A DNA stretch of 64,000 nt from Asticcacaulis sp. SL142 (GTDB lineage: Bacteria > Pseudomonadota > Alphaproteobacteria > Caulobacterales > Caulobacteraceae). The position numbers and the translations under genes were made by a program. This document shows positions 45,613 through 54,529 of this stretch, piece after piece. Within the stretch, counting starts at the first letter, position 1. Each line of letters opens with the position of its first letter. The stretch is from the NCBI RefSeq assembly GCF_026625745.1, contig NZ_CP113061.1:3627001-3691000 (forward strand). Direction: 5' to 3'. Below the pieces are notes generated by a model. It searched no databases, was not told the origin of the DNA, and was given only the letters and a program-made list of their open reading frames with translations.

Positions 45613-47165
45613 TTATCTGAGCGAGATCCCAACCAAGCGCACCGGTATCACATTGTTTTGGATATATAGCTTGAAATCCGGTGATATCGCCAGGTTACCG
45701 CTCATGGGGTACGACCAGACACTTTGCCGTGTCACTAAATCGATAGCATACACCGCTTTATCAGTACTTATGAATGCCAGATTATCTGCCAAGACAACAT
45801 TGCCCACGAAGGAGGTGTCTGCAATTGGCGGAACCCATGTCCAAGCCACGCTTCCATCGCTTTCGTTAATGACTTCAAAGCGTGGCGGCGTATTTTTCGC
45901 CGTGTAAATCAAGCCCTTGGCATAGGCAGGTGCAATCGAATATCCCTGCGTTGTCGCCATAGTACGGATTTGTTGGCTATGTCAAACCTTATCAAGGGCC
46001 TGGACGCATAGTATCCCCCTTGGCCACTGAGGGCAATGACCGTATTATTAGCTGCGATTATAGGGCTGCCGTAATAATCGTATCCATTCCAGGTGCCCAA
46101 GGGATCGGTAATGGCAGCATTCACCGCCCCGGTCGCGCGATTAAAAACCATAAGGCCAGAGCCTGATGTATAATAGACATATGCGTCGTCTACGGCTGGG
46201 GATTGACCGCCCCAGGCGTTTCCTATCGTAGACATGGTTCGCCAGTTAATGTCGCCGTTTAGGTCTGAGTGACTACTCACTTCTCCGCCATAATAACCAG
46301 ATGCGACGTAAAAGTTATCTTTAAACGGCACTGCAGCACCTGGCATGGTCCACTGCGCATAAAATATCGACTTATAAAGGTATGTGCCTTTAACGGCATC
46401 AAAGACATAAACGGCATTGTCCTGCGAACTGCCGATGGCAGGAACATAGATTTTACCATTATGCGACGATGGTGTCCCGATACTGGCAATGTTTGGAATA
46501 CTGGTGTTCCAGTTTGTAGTGCCAGTTACTTCGTTAACGGCAAAAACAGTTCCGGGATATGAGAAGGAGCTGCCACGGGTGATGACCACGTTGCCGCCGT
46601 ATGTGGTTACGGCACTTATTCCACTCCCTGTGCTTTCAGGATGGTTCCATTCCCATGCCTTGGCAAACTTGGTTGGATCAAGCGTGACATGCACATAGCC
46701 GGTGTGAGAGGTGTTTCTCTGGTGAGTCTGCCAATCCTGTAACTTTACGTTTATGTAGTAATTATAAGTGGTCGCTGACCCTGCGTGGACATTGGTGCAG
46801 GCCACTTCGCGGCATAGCCGGAACGTGATATTGCCTTTGTAGTCGCCACCACCAAGGTCCGGCAAGGTTTGGGCCGTGATTGTGTAGGTGCTGCTGGTGG
46901 CACCGGCGGCAGCCGTTACCGAAGCGAAAACGGTTTTATCATACTGCACATCAGCTATGGCGCCTGCGGGAATAGTCCCGCTTAATGTCGCCGTAGTCGT
47001 CAAGATTGTCTGCGTATTACCTTCGGTAGCAGACGCGCTGCCGCTGGAGGCTGACAAAGATATCTGCAAGGGAGGAGGGGGCGGTGCGCTGCTTCCACCG
47101 CCTCCACCACCGCCGCACGCCGACAACATGAGCGCGGAGCTCATGGCAAAAAAGGTCTTATTCAT
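45613..47165 (-). pseudogene. PQQ-like beta-propeller lipoprotein, frameshifted
   Basis: A single gene in two frames. Bases 47165-45909 encode 418 residues: a lipoprotein signal with lipobox LSAC (residue 17), a Gly then Pro low-complexity linker, a domain about 35-140 with two Cys, and PQQ-like propeller repeats (for example VYVFDAVKGTYLYKS and FNRATGAVNAAITD). Bases 45960-45613 continue the propeller in another frame (GLIYTAKNTPPRFEVINESD, then NLAFISTDKAVYAIDL). The switch is near 45960-45975, where IANKSVLW should run into TMATTQGYSIAP; one base (or 1+3n) is missing. Either the gene is broken or there is a sequencing error. The propeller probably has a periplasmic binding or assembly role. 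Confidence 0.78.
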
Positions 47166-47283
47166 GGTAAGTCGCCCCCGTAGTATTCGGTATTATATTA
47201 AGTTTTTTAAATCCGGGGTGTCAAGGGGGCTGCGCACAACTTTAGGAAGGCGCGGGCGTATCCGGCAGGTCTTGGTACTCTAA

Positions 47284-47715
47284 TCAAAGCTTTGATTTGA
47301 TACGGGCAGCGAGGTCTTTGAGTTCGGCGAGATCGGCCATCTGACCGGACGCATGGGCGCGTGGGGCGGTGTCATCCCAGGCCGGGATAATATGGAAATG
47401 AATGTGAAATACCGTCTGTCCGGCGGCTTGCCCATTGAACTGAGCGATACGGATACCGTCGGGCTCAAGTGCTGATCTGACCGCGCGGCCGATTTTTTGG
47501 GTATGGGCGATCAGGTATTGCAGGTCTTCGCAGCGAATATCAAACAGGTTGCGCGCCGACACCTTGGGGATCACCAGCGTATGGCCCTTGGCCTGCGGGA
47601 AAGCGTCCATAAAGCTCAAAATCCGGGCATCCTCATAGACCTTGGCGCACGGAATATCGCCGCTTAAGATCTTGGCGAAGATGTTCTTTGGGTCGTAGTC
47701 ACCGTAAAGGCTCAT
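47284..47715 (-). CDS. HIT family protein (HinT-like nucleotide hydrolase)
   Basis: 143 residues. It starts NIFAKILSGDIPCAKVYEDA and reaches the histidine triad HIHFHIIPAWD, which is the active site for hydrolysis of nucleotide phosphoramidates. HTLVIPKVSARNLFDI is also typical. It is cytoplasmic, with no added domain. It stands alone on the minus strand and is divergent from crcB with 86 bases between starts. Confidence 0.94.
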   Translation of the reverse strand: MSLYGDYDPKNIFAKILSGDIPCAKVYEDARILSFMDAFPQAKGHTLVIPKVSARNLFDIRCEDLQYLIAHTQKIGRAVRSALEPDGIRIAQFNGQAAGQTVFHIHFHIIPAWDDTAPRAHASGQMADLAELKDLAARIKSKL

Positions 47716-47801
47716 GAAATCGGCTCGTCCATCAGGGAATGAGGTTATATAATCTCTCTAAAGGACTATGCCTTGCCCGCCAAGACAGGTAATGAGAGCG
47801 A

Positions 47802-48191
47802 ATGTTGAATTGGGTGCTTATTGCCGCGGGTGGCGCGATTGGCTCGGTCGGGCGGTACGGATTGTGGCGCGTGAGTGCGCTTTATCTGCCGATGGGCGGC
47901 TGGCCCTATGCGACCTTTGCCGCCAATGTGTTGGGTGGGTTGCTGATGGGTGTGCTCATGGCCTTTGTCATGCGCGCACAGGCCCCGATGGAGGTCGAGC
48001 GTCTGCGGCTGTTTGTTGGCGTTGGGATTTTAGGTGGGTTCACCACCTTTTCGACCTTTTCGCTGGAGGTCGTGCAGATGCTGGAGCGGCGCGACTATGT
48101 CCTGGCCGGCAGCTATGCGTTATTATCTGTTTTACTGGCGGTGGGGGCCGTCATTGTCGGTCTTTATCTGACCCGAAAGTTTGTGTTTTAA
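47802..48191 (+). CDS. crcB: Fluoride efflux transporter CrcB/Fluc
   Basis: 129 residues with four membrane helices. The conserved GGAIGSVGRYGLWR, FAANVLGGLLMG with the pore Asn, and GILGGFTTFSTFSLEV, with the Phe/Ser/Thr box lining the fluoride path, are all present. It works as a dual-topology dimer in the inner membrane. The pseudouridine synthase gene follows with one base between them, so the two are one operon. I looked for a fluoride riboswitch in 47716-47801 and saw no convincing match. Confidence 0.94.
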   Translation: MLNWVLIAAGGAIGSVGRYGLWRVSALYLPMGGWPYATFAANVLGGLLMGVLMAFVMRAQAPMEVERLRLFVGVGILGGFTTFSTFSLEVVQMLERRDYVLAGSYALLSVLLAVGAVIVGLYLTRKFVF

Positions 48192-48192
48192 G

Positions 48193-49200
48193 ATGTCGAA
48201 CGAAGTCAAAACCCTTTATGTCACTGACGGCGAAGACGGCGTGCGCGTCGATAAGTTCTTCAAGCGCCGCTGGCCGCACATCAACCACATCCAGCTCAAT
48301 AAGCTGCTGCGGTCGGGTCAGGTGCGCGTCGATGGTGGCCGGGTCAAGGCCGACACCCGCCTGAGCACCGGATCGACCGTGCGCGTGCCGCCGCTGCCCG
48401 CCGCCCCATCTGAGGATCAGCAAAAGCGCGAACGGGCGACGCTCAGCCCCCATGAGATCAAATACGCCAAGTCCTTAGTGCTGTATGAGGACGAGGACGT
48501 TATCGCCATCAATAAGCCCGCGGGGCTGGCGGTTCAGGGCGGCACCAAGACCAAGAACCACGTTGATCGCCTGTTGTCGGCGTGGGGTGAGGGGCTGGAG
48601 CGCCCACGTCTGGTCCACCGCCTTGACCGCGATACGTCCGGCGTCCTGCTGCTGGGTAAGACCCCCAATGCCGCCGCCCGTCTGGCCGGAGCGTTTGCCC
48701 GTCGTAAAGCCCATAAGACCTATTGGGCGCTGGTCGCCGGTAACCCTAAGCCCGAAGAAGGCTATATCGACACGCCTTTGATCAAAAAGGGCTTTAACGA
48801 CCGCGAAATCGTCATGCCTGCTGATATCAAAGAGCAGGGCGCCGAGGCGGCTGAGACCGAATATGTCACCATTTCCCGCGCTGGTCCGCGCGTGTCATGG
48901 ATGGCCCTGCGCCCTCATACCGGCCGCACCCATCAGCTTCGCGCCCACATGAAGGCGATCGGTCATTCGATCCTGGGCGATCCGAAATATGCCGATGAAA
49001 AATCAGGCGAACTGAGCGTCGGCTTAGGTCTGCAACTGCATCACCGCCGGATTGAACTGCCGCACCCGACTCACGGGACGCTGATCGTCGAGGCGCCACT
49101 TGATCCGGTGATTGAGGCGGGCTTTGCGCGCTTTGGGTTTACGCCCGATGAAGCCGAGACCGACCCGTTCGCCAAATCGGGCAAGAAGCGGTCACGGTAA
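48193..49200 (+). CDS. RluC/RluD-family 23S rRNA pseudouridine synthase
   Basis: 335 residues from the ATG at 48193; a TTG at 48181 in the crcB 3' end is an alternative. An S4 RNA-binding domain covers about 15-65 (VRVDKFFKRRWPHINHIQLN). The catalytic motif HRLDRDTSG has Asp145. The later FNDREIVMP and PHTGRTHQLRAHMKAIGHSI blocks are complete. By length and motifs it is RluC-like; which uridines it modifies cannot be told. It follows crcB by one base. Confidence 0.92.
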   Translation: MSNEVKTLYVTDGEDGVRVDKFFKRRWPHINHIQLNKLLRSGQVRVDGGRVKADTRLSTGSTVRVPPLPAAPSEDQQKRERATLSPHEIKYAKSLVLYEDEDVIAINKPAGLAVQGGTKTKNHVDRLLSAWGEGLERPRLVHRLDRDTSGVLLLGKTPNAAARLAGAFARRKAHKTYWALVAGNPKPEEGYIDTPLIKKGFNDREIVMPADIKEQGAEAAETEYVTISRAGPRVSWMALRPHTGRTHQLRAHMKAIGHSILGDPKYADEKSGELSVGLGLQLHHRRIELPHPTHGTLIVEAPLDPVIEAGFARFGFTPDEAETDPFAKSGKKRSR

Positions 49201-49335
49201 ATGGTTTAGGCGAAGTATTACCGCTGTAATTTGTATGATCATTATTGTGCAATTTTTGCGTTATTTGTAGTTTCAATTTGTCAAATTTGATCTAAATTGA
49301 TTGTTTAAATACATAATAGATAAAAGTAAGCCCCG

Positions 49336-50013
49336 ATGAGTTTGAAGCTGGCGGTTTTTGATGTGGACGGCACCCTGGTGGACAGCCGCGGCCCGATTTT
49401 ACAGGCCCTGATCGAAGGTGCCAGCGCCGTGGGGCTTGCTGCGCCATCCTATGAAGAGGCACGCCACATTGTCGGTCTGTCGTTGGTTGAGGCTCTGCAA
49501 CACCTGCGACCAGAGGCTGATGCGGCCCTGATCGATGCCTATGCTCATGAGTACAAACAAGCGTTTTTACGCTTTCATGCCGATCCGGATTTCCGTGAAA
49601 TTCTTTATCCCGGTGCCGAGGCGACCTTACTGCGCCTTAAGGCCGAAGGCTGGTTGATTGGTATGGCGACCGGCAAATCGCGCCGCGGGGTAAACCGCGT
49701 GCTGGATGTGTTTGGCTGGCGCGACCTGTTCGATGCCACCTATTGCGGTGATGATGGCCCGTCAAAGCCACACCCGTTTATGGTGACGGAAAACATGCGT
49801 GTATTGGGGGTTGATGCTGCCCAAACCCTGATGATCGGCGATGCGTCGTTTGATATGCGTATGGCTCGTGAGGCCCGCGCCTATGCCATTGGGGTGTCGT
49901 GGGGTTTCCATACGGTTGAGGAACTGGATGCCGCCGGTGCCCATCAGATCGTGCATGATTTCAATGAGCTGGACGTGGCACTCAACGCTTTTGAGGCCCG
50001 CGCGGTTGCGTAA
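49336..50013 (+). CDS. HAD-superfamily hydrolase, phosphoglycolate phosphatase-like
   Basis: 225 residues. Motif I is FDVDGTLVDS (Asp9 nucleophile, Asp11), motif II is MATGKSRRG, motif III the Lys in CGDDGPSKPHPF, and motif IV LMIGDASFDMRMAREA. The alpha-helical cap domain lies between about residues 15 and 80, as in Gph-type phosphatases. It lies between rluC and the ATP12 chaperone gene on the same strand, an order I associate with alphaproteobacteria (HAD next to ATP12), so the genes may be co-transcribed. The 135-base upstream gap is AT-rich with no feature I can name. Confidence 0.9.
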   Translation: MSLKLAVFDVDGTLVDSRGPILQALIEGASAVGLAAPSYEEARHIVGLSLVEALQHLRPEADAALIDAYAHEYKQAFLRFHADPDFREILYPGAEATLLRLKAEGWLIGMATGKSRRGVNRVLDVFGWRDLFDATYCGDDGPSKPHPFMVTENMRVLGVDAAQTLMIGDASFDMRMAREARAYAIGVSWGFHTVEELDAAGAHQIVHDFNELDVALNAFEARAVA

Positions 50014-50040
50014 AGCGCTCAGGCGCTCTATTTGACAGCT

Positions 50041-50790
50041 ATGAACGAGCCCAAAGATAAACCCGCCAAAGACGCTGATAAGATCGGCTTTCGCCCTAAG
50101 CGCTTCTGGAAAGAGGCCGCGTTTGCGCACACGCCCGAAGGTTTTGCGGTGACACTGGATGGCCGCTCCGCCAAAACGCCCGCAGGCAAAACTCTGGCCC
50201 TGCCCAATTTCGCGCTGGCCGCCAAGGTCGCTGCAGAATGGAACGCGGTCGGTGAGGTTGTTGAATTTAACGACATGCCGCTGACGCGCCTCGCTTACGC
50301 CGCTATCGACCGTATGGGCGATACGCTGGAGGAAATGCTGAGGGAAATCAATCGCTACGCCGAAACCGACCTGTTGTGCTATCCGGCGGACTATCCAGAG
50401 GAGCTGACAGCGCGCGAATCCGCAGGCTGGGCCCCTGTGCTGAACTGGGCTGAAAAGGAACTGGGCCTGCGGTTTGTACAGAACCTGTCGATTGTCCATA
50501 AGCCGCAACCGGAAGCGACCGTGGCGGCGCTAAAGGATCTGGTGGCGCAGGCCAGTACCTATGAACGGGCCGGGATCATGGCGGCAACGCCACTGTTTGG
50601 GTCGGTCATTTTGGCGCTGGCTTTGTTCAAGGGGCGCGTGACGGGCGATGAGGCGCACGCCTTGTCGCGCATCGGTGAGGCGTTTCAGGCCGAGACTTGG
50701 GGGGATGATGCCGAAGCGCGCGCCCGCGCAGAGGCCCACCGGGCGCAGGCGCAAAGCCTTGAGGACTGGTTTAAGGCGTTAAAAGTTTAG
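50041..50790 (+). CDS. ATP12-family F1-ATPase assembly chaperone
   Basis: 249 residues from ATG 50041; a TTG at 50032 would add three. The ATP12 block RFWKEAAFAHTPEGFAVTLD and LDGRSAKTPAGKTLALPN start the N-terminal domain, and PLTRLAYAAIDRMGD, ETDLLCYPADYPEELTAREs and the end region FQAETWGDDAEARARAE are typical. Mitochondrial Atp12p binds the F1 alpha subunit; the bacterial relatives are known mainly in alphaproteobacteria. It is 27 bases after the HAD gene. Confidence 0.92.
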   Translation: MNEPKDKPAKDADKIGFRPKRFWKEAAFAHTPEGFAVTLDGRSAKTPAGKTLALPNFALAAKVAAEWNAVGEVVEFNDMPLTRLAYAAIDRMGDTLEEMLREINRYAETDLLCYPADYPEELTARESAGWAPVLNWAEKELGLRFVQNLSIVHKPQPEATVAALKDLVAQASTYERAGIMAATPLFGSVILALALFKGRVTGDEAHALSRIGEAFQAETWGDDAEARARAEAHRAQAQSLEDWFKALKV

Positions 50791-50798
50791 GCCCAATG

Positions 50799-51170
50799 TT
50801 AGGCCCGATAATCGTGATCGTGGCGGGCCACACGGCGGCGCACATCGATCTGACCGATCATAGTCAGAAGCACGATATGGAAATCGGCAATCAGCGCCCA
50901 CAGCGGATAGATAAGCTTTGAGCCGTCATGCTTTTCGACGACGGTGTGGGCGATCCAGGCCAGAGCGTAACTGACAATCAATCCCGCCAGAAACAGCAGG
51001 GGATTGCCGTCCCAGATCGCTACCAGAAGCGTCGCCACACTGATAGCTATGGCCGCATAGTGCATAAGCCGCGACAAGGGCTGGCGCGGATGACTTAAGT
51101 AATGGTCGAAAAAGTGGATATATCTTTTGAACTGGGGCTCGGCTTCAGCCTGCGGTTGCGGGGTTTCCAT
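50799..51170 (-). CDS. DUF962/Mpo1-like small membrane protein
   Basis: 123 residues. Conserved HYLSHPRQPLSRLMHYAAI, then WIAHTVVEKHDGSKLIYPLW and ALIADFHI match the Mpo1/YGL010w family, whose yeast member is an iron-dependent 2-hydroxy fatty acid dioxygenase; the His pattern (HYLSHP, MHY, WIAH, EKH) is kept. Two to three membrane segments lie at about 40-80 and 95-110. It is convergent with ATP12 (8-base gap). Activity in bacteria is not proven to my knowledge. Confidence 0.8.
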   Translation of the reverse strand: METPQPQAEAEPQFKRYIHFFDHYLSHPRQPLSRLMHYAAIAISVATLLVAIWDGNPLLFLAGLIVSYALAWIAHTVVEKHDGSKLIYPLWALIADFHIVLLTMIGQIDVRRRVARHDHDYRA

Positions 51171-51380
51171 CTGTCCTTAGTCCTTATTTGAAATGCGGAT
51201 ACTTTTATCGGATCAGTATTGGTCCACGATTATGGAAGTTCACAGGCGCATTGGCATAAGACGTCGCGATAGCCATATCTGGCGTGGACTTAAACAGAAT
51301 AATACCACGCTATGTATTCAGACGGCAGAGGATTGGCGGTTAACAGTCATCACACCTTTGTGTGCGGTGTTTTGTGACCG

Positions 51381-51773
51381 TCAATTATCTTGTTTGTTAA
51401 TATTCGTTTGTAGCTGCCCGACGGCTTGGTCAGCCGCGCTCAAGAGCTTGCCTAAGTGTTGAATGTCAGCATGTGAGGGTGAAAACTCAACGCTACGCAG
51501 GTAATCGATCAAATTTGAGCGTGCTGCGGAGGGTTGCTCGACAATTTTAATGCCTTTGCGACGGTCATACATATGCCCGTGATCAGCAAAATTTGCGCGG
51601 GCGGCGCTCAAAGAGTATCGTCTGTTAGGTTCGCGACGAACATCATTGGCATCGTGATCATCCTGACCGTCATCTTCCCACCAGCAGATCACGCATATTT
51701 CGCCGCGTGGTCCACGAGCATTTAATGTCGGAAATTTACAGCACGGGCAAAGGGTTGGACGAGGATAGGTCAT
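51381..51773 (-). CDS. CPCC-family cysteine-rich protein
   Basis: 130 residues with LCPCCKFPTLNARGPRGEIC, the CPCC hallmark (Cys9, 11, 12), and VICWWEDDGQDDHDANDVRR, where the second Cys pair completes a zinc-ribbon-like site. The C-terminal half is helical. The family has no established function that I know of. The gene is followed 9 bases before the DUF1801 gene's stop region on the same strand; the 210-base gap upstream (51171-51380) holds no gene. Confidence 0.8.
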   Translation of the reverse strand: MTYPRPTLCPCCKFPTLNARGPRGEICVICWWEDDGQDDHDANDVRREPNRRYSLSAARANFADHGHMYDRRKGIKIVEQPSAARSNLIDYLRSVEFSPSHADIQHLGKLLSAADQAVGQLQTNINKQDN

Positions 51774-51782
51774 ATCTTGTAC

Positions 51783-52205
51783 TCATAATCTTTCACCCGG
51801 TAATTGGCTAGCCTGTTTGATCCAGTTGGTAAACTGGGCCTCATCGAACGGGCGGTCCTGATAGATGTCGAGATAGCGAACCTCGGCCTGTTTCGATTTA
51901 CTGGGCGGCACCGGGGCGAGTGAGGTGCCGCGAAAGAAGGTTACCTTGACGTACTTGGTGAAACAATGGAACGCCACGAACCAGTGGTCATCGCGGACGC
52001 CGTAAAACGGTGTGTTCCATTTGACGGCCTTATGCACGCCGGGGACGGTCTGTTCGATGAGTGCATCCAGGCGGCGGCCTATATCGCGCTTCCACTCCGG
52101 CATAGCGGCAATATAGGCCTGAACCGGCCCGTCGCCATAGCCCTTTGGGATTTGCGGATTACCGCCGGACAGTAGAACGGGTTTATCGGTTTTTGTCTCA
52201 GTCAT
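51783..52205 (-). CDS. DUF1801 domain protein
   Basis: 140 residues. GDGPVQAYIAAMPEWKRDIG, then TVPGVHKAVKWNTPFYGVRD and FHCFTKYVKVTFFRG are the DUF1801 (YdhG-like) pattern. Proteins of this family are sometimes called iron chaperones by homology to frataxin-like folds, but the role is unclear. No signal peptide. It shares orientation with the CPCC gene (10-base gap), so they may be an operon, with this gene upstream. Confidence 0.85.
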   Translation of the reverse strand: MTETKTDKPVLLSGGNPQIPKGYGDGPVQAYIAAMPEWKRDIGRRLDALIEQTVPGVHKAVKWNTPFYGVRDDHWFVAFHCFTKYVKVTFFRGTSLAPVPPSKSKQAEVRYLDIYQDRPFDEAQFTNWIKQASQLPGERL

Positions 52206-52322
52206 CAGGGCCTCCCGGTGTGGCGATCGGCCATATAACCATGATATCGCTCACGGACGGTTACAAAACATAATTTCAAATGTGACTGGGTGAGGGCTGG
52301 ACTTTATCTCGCAGATGCAATA

Positions 52323-52338
52323 ATGACAGCGCTGTCAT
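52323..52338. promoter_or_regulatory. Perfect 16-bp palindrome before the small ORF
   Basis: ATGACAGCGCTGTCAT with a central CG, of the length and symmetry of a LacI-family operator. It lies 33 bases upstream of the ATG of the 24-codon ORF. The cognate regulator is unknown; its half site TGACA differs from the ACCGGTGTCA operators above. Confidence 0.6.
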
Positions 52339-52370
52339 AGATGTTTTGTGTGTTGTCTGGAGAAAAATTC

Positions 52371-52445
52371 ATGGAAAAGTTGTTTGAAAACTTTATCGCC
52401 GCCCTGATCGCCATGGGCTTTGCGCCCGGCTCAGCGTCGAACTAA
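52371..52445 (+). CDS. Putative 24-residue peptide
   Basis: A 25-codon ORF with a strong GGAGA ribosome-binding site (52359-52363) eight bases before its ATG. The peptide begins MEKLFENFIAALIAMGF and ends in a small Pro/Gly/Ser tail; the first part is an amphipathic or membrane-binding helix. A perfect palindrome lies just upstream. I do not recognise it. It may encode a regulatory leader peptide, a small membrane peptide or a toxin-like peptide, or it may be chance. Confidence 0.45.
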   Translation: MEKLFENFIAALIAMGFAPGSASN

Positions 52446-52462
52446 GTCTGAGATTTCGTCTC

Positions 52463-52520
52463 ATTCCCCGTCCGTCAGCCCTTCGGGCTGCCACCTCCCC
52501 ATCTTTGATAGGGAGGAGAT
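52463..52520 (+). repeat. Palindromic intergenic repeat, copy 1
   Basis: Contains GTCCGTCAGCCCTTCGGGCT, then GCCACCTCCCC and GGGAGGAG, which fold into two hairpins. It ends one base before the stop codon of the downstream minus-strand acetyltransferase gene. Related copies lie at 53768, 62880 and 62981. Confidence 0.7.
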
Positions 52521-53669
52521 TTAAGAGAGATTTTTAAATGGTGAGCCTTCTTTACTACTACTTTCAATATAAGCAGCAACAGCGTCGCGCTCGCGGTTGA
52601 GGTAATGCTCGATCGGCGTGCGTAACGCCTTATCGCGAATATAATGGGCGGAATAGACCGCCTGCGGCAGATAGCCCCGCGCCAGTTTGTGTTCGCCTTG
52701 CGCCCCGGCTTCGACCCGCTTGAGGCCATGCGCGATGGCATAGTCGATGGCCTGATAATAGCAGACCTCGAAATGCAGGAACGGCACCTGGCGGTTACAG
52801 CCCCATTGCCGGCCGTACAGCGTATCGCCCCCCAGATAATTGATTGCCCCGGCAATCGGTTGATCCCCGTCATAGGCAAAGATCAGCACGATCTTATCGC
52901 GCATCCGCTCCGTGATCAGGCTGAAAAAGTCGCGATTGAGATAGGGGCGGCCCCATTTGCGATCAGACGTATCTTCAATAAATTCATACAGATGATCAAG
53001 GTGGGCTTCGGTTATGTCCGTGCCCGTAATGACGCGCATATCCAGATGGCTGAGGTCGCGCCGTTCGCGCCGGATGACCTTGCGCCGGTTGGATGACAGG
53101 GCGGCCAGAAAATCATCAAACGTGCCGTAGTCGCGATTTTCCCACCAGAACTGCTGATCCTGGCGCAACAACAATCCCCTTTCGCCCATCATTTGCCATT
53201 CGTCGTGGGTGGGGAAGGTGACGTGCAGAGACGACAGCCGGTTGTGGTCGCACAGGTTTATGGCGGCGCGCACCAGTGCCTGTTTCGTTGCGATATCCGC
53301 CGCCAGCAGGCGTGATCCGGTCACGGGTGTGAACGGCACCGAGGCTTGCAGTTTTGGGTAATATCTACCGCCCGCACTTTCATAGGCCTGCGCCCACGAC
53401 TGATCGAAGACATATTCGCCATATGAATGGGTTTTGACATAGAGTGGCATGGCCCCGCGTAGCGCCCCGGCTTCATCGCGGCCCAGCAGGTGGACAGGTT
53501 GCCAGCCCGCGTCTTCGCCGACGCAACCGGTGGCCTCCAGCGCCTCAAGATAGGCGTGGCTGGTGAAAGGGTTGGCGTCGATTGTCAGTGCATCCCACTC
53601 TGAGGCGTCAACCTCGCGCAGGCTGTTGCACAGGGTGATGGTTAGGGAGGGCTGATCGGTGTCGGGCAT
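52521..53669 (-). CDS. GNAT-fold acyltransferase, FemAB-like (PF04339-type)
   Basis: 382 residues of the Peptidogalycan-synthesis/recognition (PF04339-type) group. It starts LTITLCNSLREVDASEWDAL and has NPFTSHAYLEALEATGCVGE, then LYVKTHSYGEYVFDQSWAQA and FHHAR-like motif replaced by the family pattern WWENRDYGTFDDFLAALSSN. The C-terminal NAT half holds GGDTLYGRQWGCNRQVPFLH and EAGAQGEHKLARGYLP. Relatives are annotated as GNAT or FemAB; the substrate is unknown. A palindromic repeat sits directly 3' of its stop. Confidence 0.85.
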   Translation of the reverse strand: MPDTDQPSLTITLCNSLREVDASEWDALTIDANPFTSHAYLEALEATGCVGEDAGWQPVHLLGRDEAGALRGAMPLYVKTHSYGEYVFDQSWAQAYESAGGRYYPKLQASVPFTPVTGSRLLAADIATKQALVRAAINLCDHNRLSSLHVTFPTHDEWQMMGERGLLLRQDQQFWWENRDYGTFDDFLAALSSNRRKVIRRERRDLSHLDMRVITGTDITEAHLDHLYEFIEDTSDRKWGRPYLNRDFFSLITERMRDKIVLIFAYDGDQPIAGAINYLGGDTLYGRQWGCNRQVPFLHFEVCYYQAIDYAIAHGLKRVEAGAQGEHKLARGYLPQAVYSAHYIRDKALRTPIEHYLNRERDAVAAYIESSSKEGSPFKNLS

Positions 53670-53704
53670 AAGGCTAATCTAGTTCGCCTTTGCGAAAGCA
53701 CAAT

Positions 53705-53734
53705 GAAAAACCCGCAGATTTGTGCTCTGCGGGT
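53705..53734 (-). terminator. Rho-independent terminator after the RidA gene
   Basis: Stem ACCCGCAGA (53710-53718) and TCTGCGGGT (53726-53734). On the minus strand it is followed by TTTTTCATTG. It lies 95 bases after the RidA stop and 35 bases before the acetyltransferase start. Confidence 0.75.
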
Positions 53735-53767
53735 CTTATACGTTGGTGACGTGAGGTGGGACAGATA

Positions 53768-53825
53768 CCCCTCCGTCATTTTCGCAATCGCTCAAATGCC
53801 ACCTCCCCATGAAATGGGGAGGAGA
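53768..53825 (+). repeat. Palindromic intergenic repeat, copy 2
   Basis: CCCTCCGTCA, then GCCACCTCCCCAT and ATGGGGAGGAG. The GGGGAGGAG end lies four bases before the RidA stop codon (53829), the same placement as copy 1. Confidence 0.72.
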
Positions 53826-53828
53826 TTA

Positions 53829-54299
53829 TTACCGCCGGTCCTTGACCTCGATCTGGGCATCGATTTCGACCGCGAAACCCAGCGGGATCTTATACATGCC
53901 AACGGCCGAGCGGGCGTGCTTGCCCGCTTCGCCCAGCACCTCAACCATCAGGTCTGAGCAGCCGTTGATGACCTTGGGGATGTCGTAAAAATCAGGGCCG
54001 GCCTGCACGAACGCATTCAGTTTCAGCACGCGCACAACATTATCGAGGTCGCCGTCACAGGCGGCCTGCATCTGGGCCAGCAGGTTCAGTCCGCAAATCC
54101 GGGCGGCTTTCACGCCGTCTTCCAGCGACACGTCAACGCCAACCGTGCCCTTGATGCCGCCGTTGGCATCGACCGAGATCTGGCCCGAAATGTTCACGAT
54201 ATTGCCGGTGCGGGTATAGGAGACGTAGTTGGCCACCGGCGTGGCGGCGGCGGGCAAAGTGATGCCGAGGGAGTCCAGGCGGGCCTTAACTTGAGACAT
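53829..54299 (-). CDS. RidA family protein
   Basis: 156 residues of the YjgF/YER057c/UK114 family, YabJ-like longer subgroup. SYTRTGNIVNISGQISVDAN, then ICGLNLLAQMQAACDGDLDN and VLKLNAFVQAGPDFYDIPKV are clear. The deaminase Arg usually near the C-terminus appears as GKHARSAVGM. RidA hydrolyses reactive 2-aminoacrylate and similar enamines. No signal peptide. A terminator hairpin and a repeat lie downstream. Confidence 0.92.
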   Translation of the reverse strand: MSQVKARLDSLGITLPAAATPVANYVSYTRTGNIVNISGQISVDANGGIKGTVGVDVSLEDGVKAARICGLNLLAQMQAACDGDLDNVVRVLKLNAFVQAGPDFYDIPKVINGCSDLMVEVLGEAGKHARSAVGMYKIPLGFAVEIDAQIEVKDRR

Positions 54300-54529
54300 G
54301 GAGGTTACCTTTGTGAGTGGGCAGGGTGGTTGGCGCCTTATAAGCCAAACCCCAAGGCTTTTAGAAGCGGTAATTTTCAGCAGGCTTAGTGTGTGGCGGC
54401 CATAAGATACCGTTTGCGTTTACCTTTTGTTACCTTCCTTTTCACCTCGCCTTAAGACAGTTGGTGTAGAGATTTAGCCTAAAGGTGAGCGAATCGTCTC
54501 TTTGAGGCGGGCTCTATATGGAATTGGTG

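Noticed and set aside
47085-47150. G/C-only low-complexity tract in the lipoprotein gene
   Set aside because: It encodes the Gly then Pro linker after the lipobox, common in such lipoproteins, and is not a separate repeat array.
47716-47801. Possible fluoride riboswitch upstream of crcB (GGGAATGAGG ... CTATGCC)
   Set aside because: Only short stretches resemble the crcB motif; the paired helices and the conserved GATG and CC positions do not line up.
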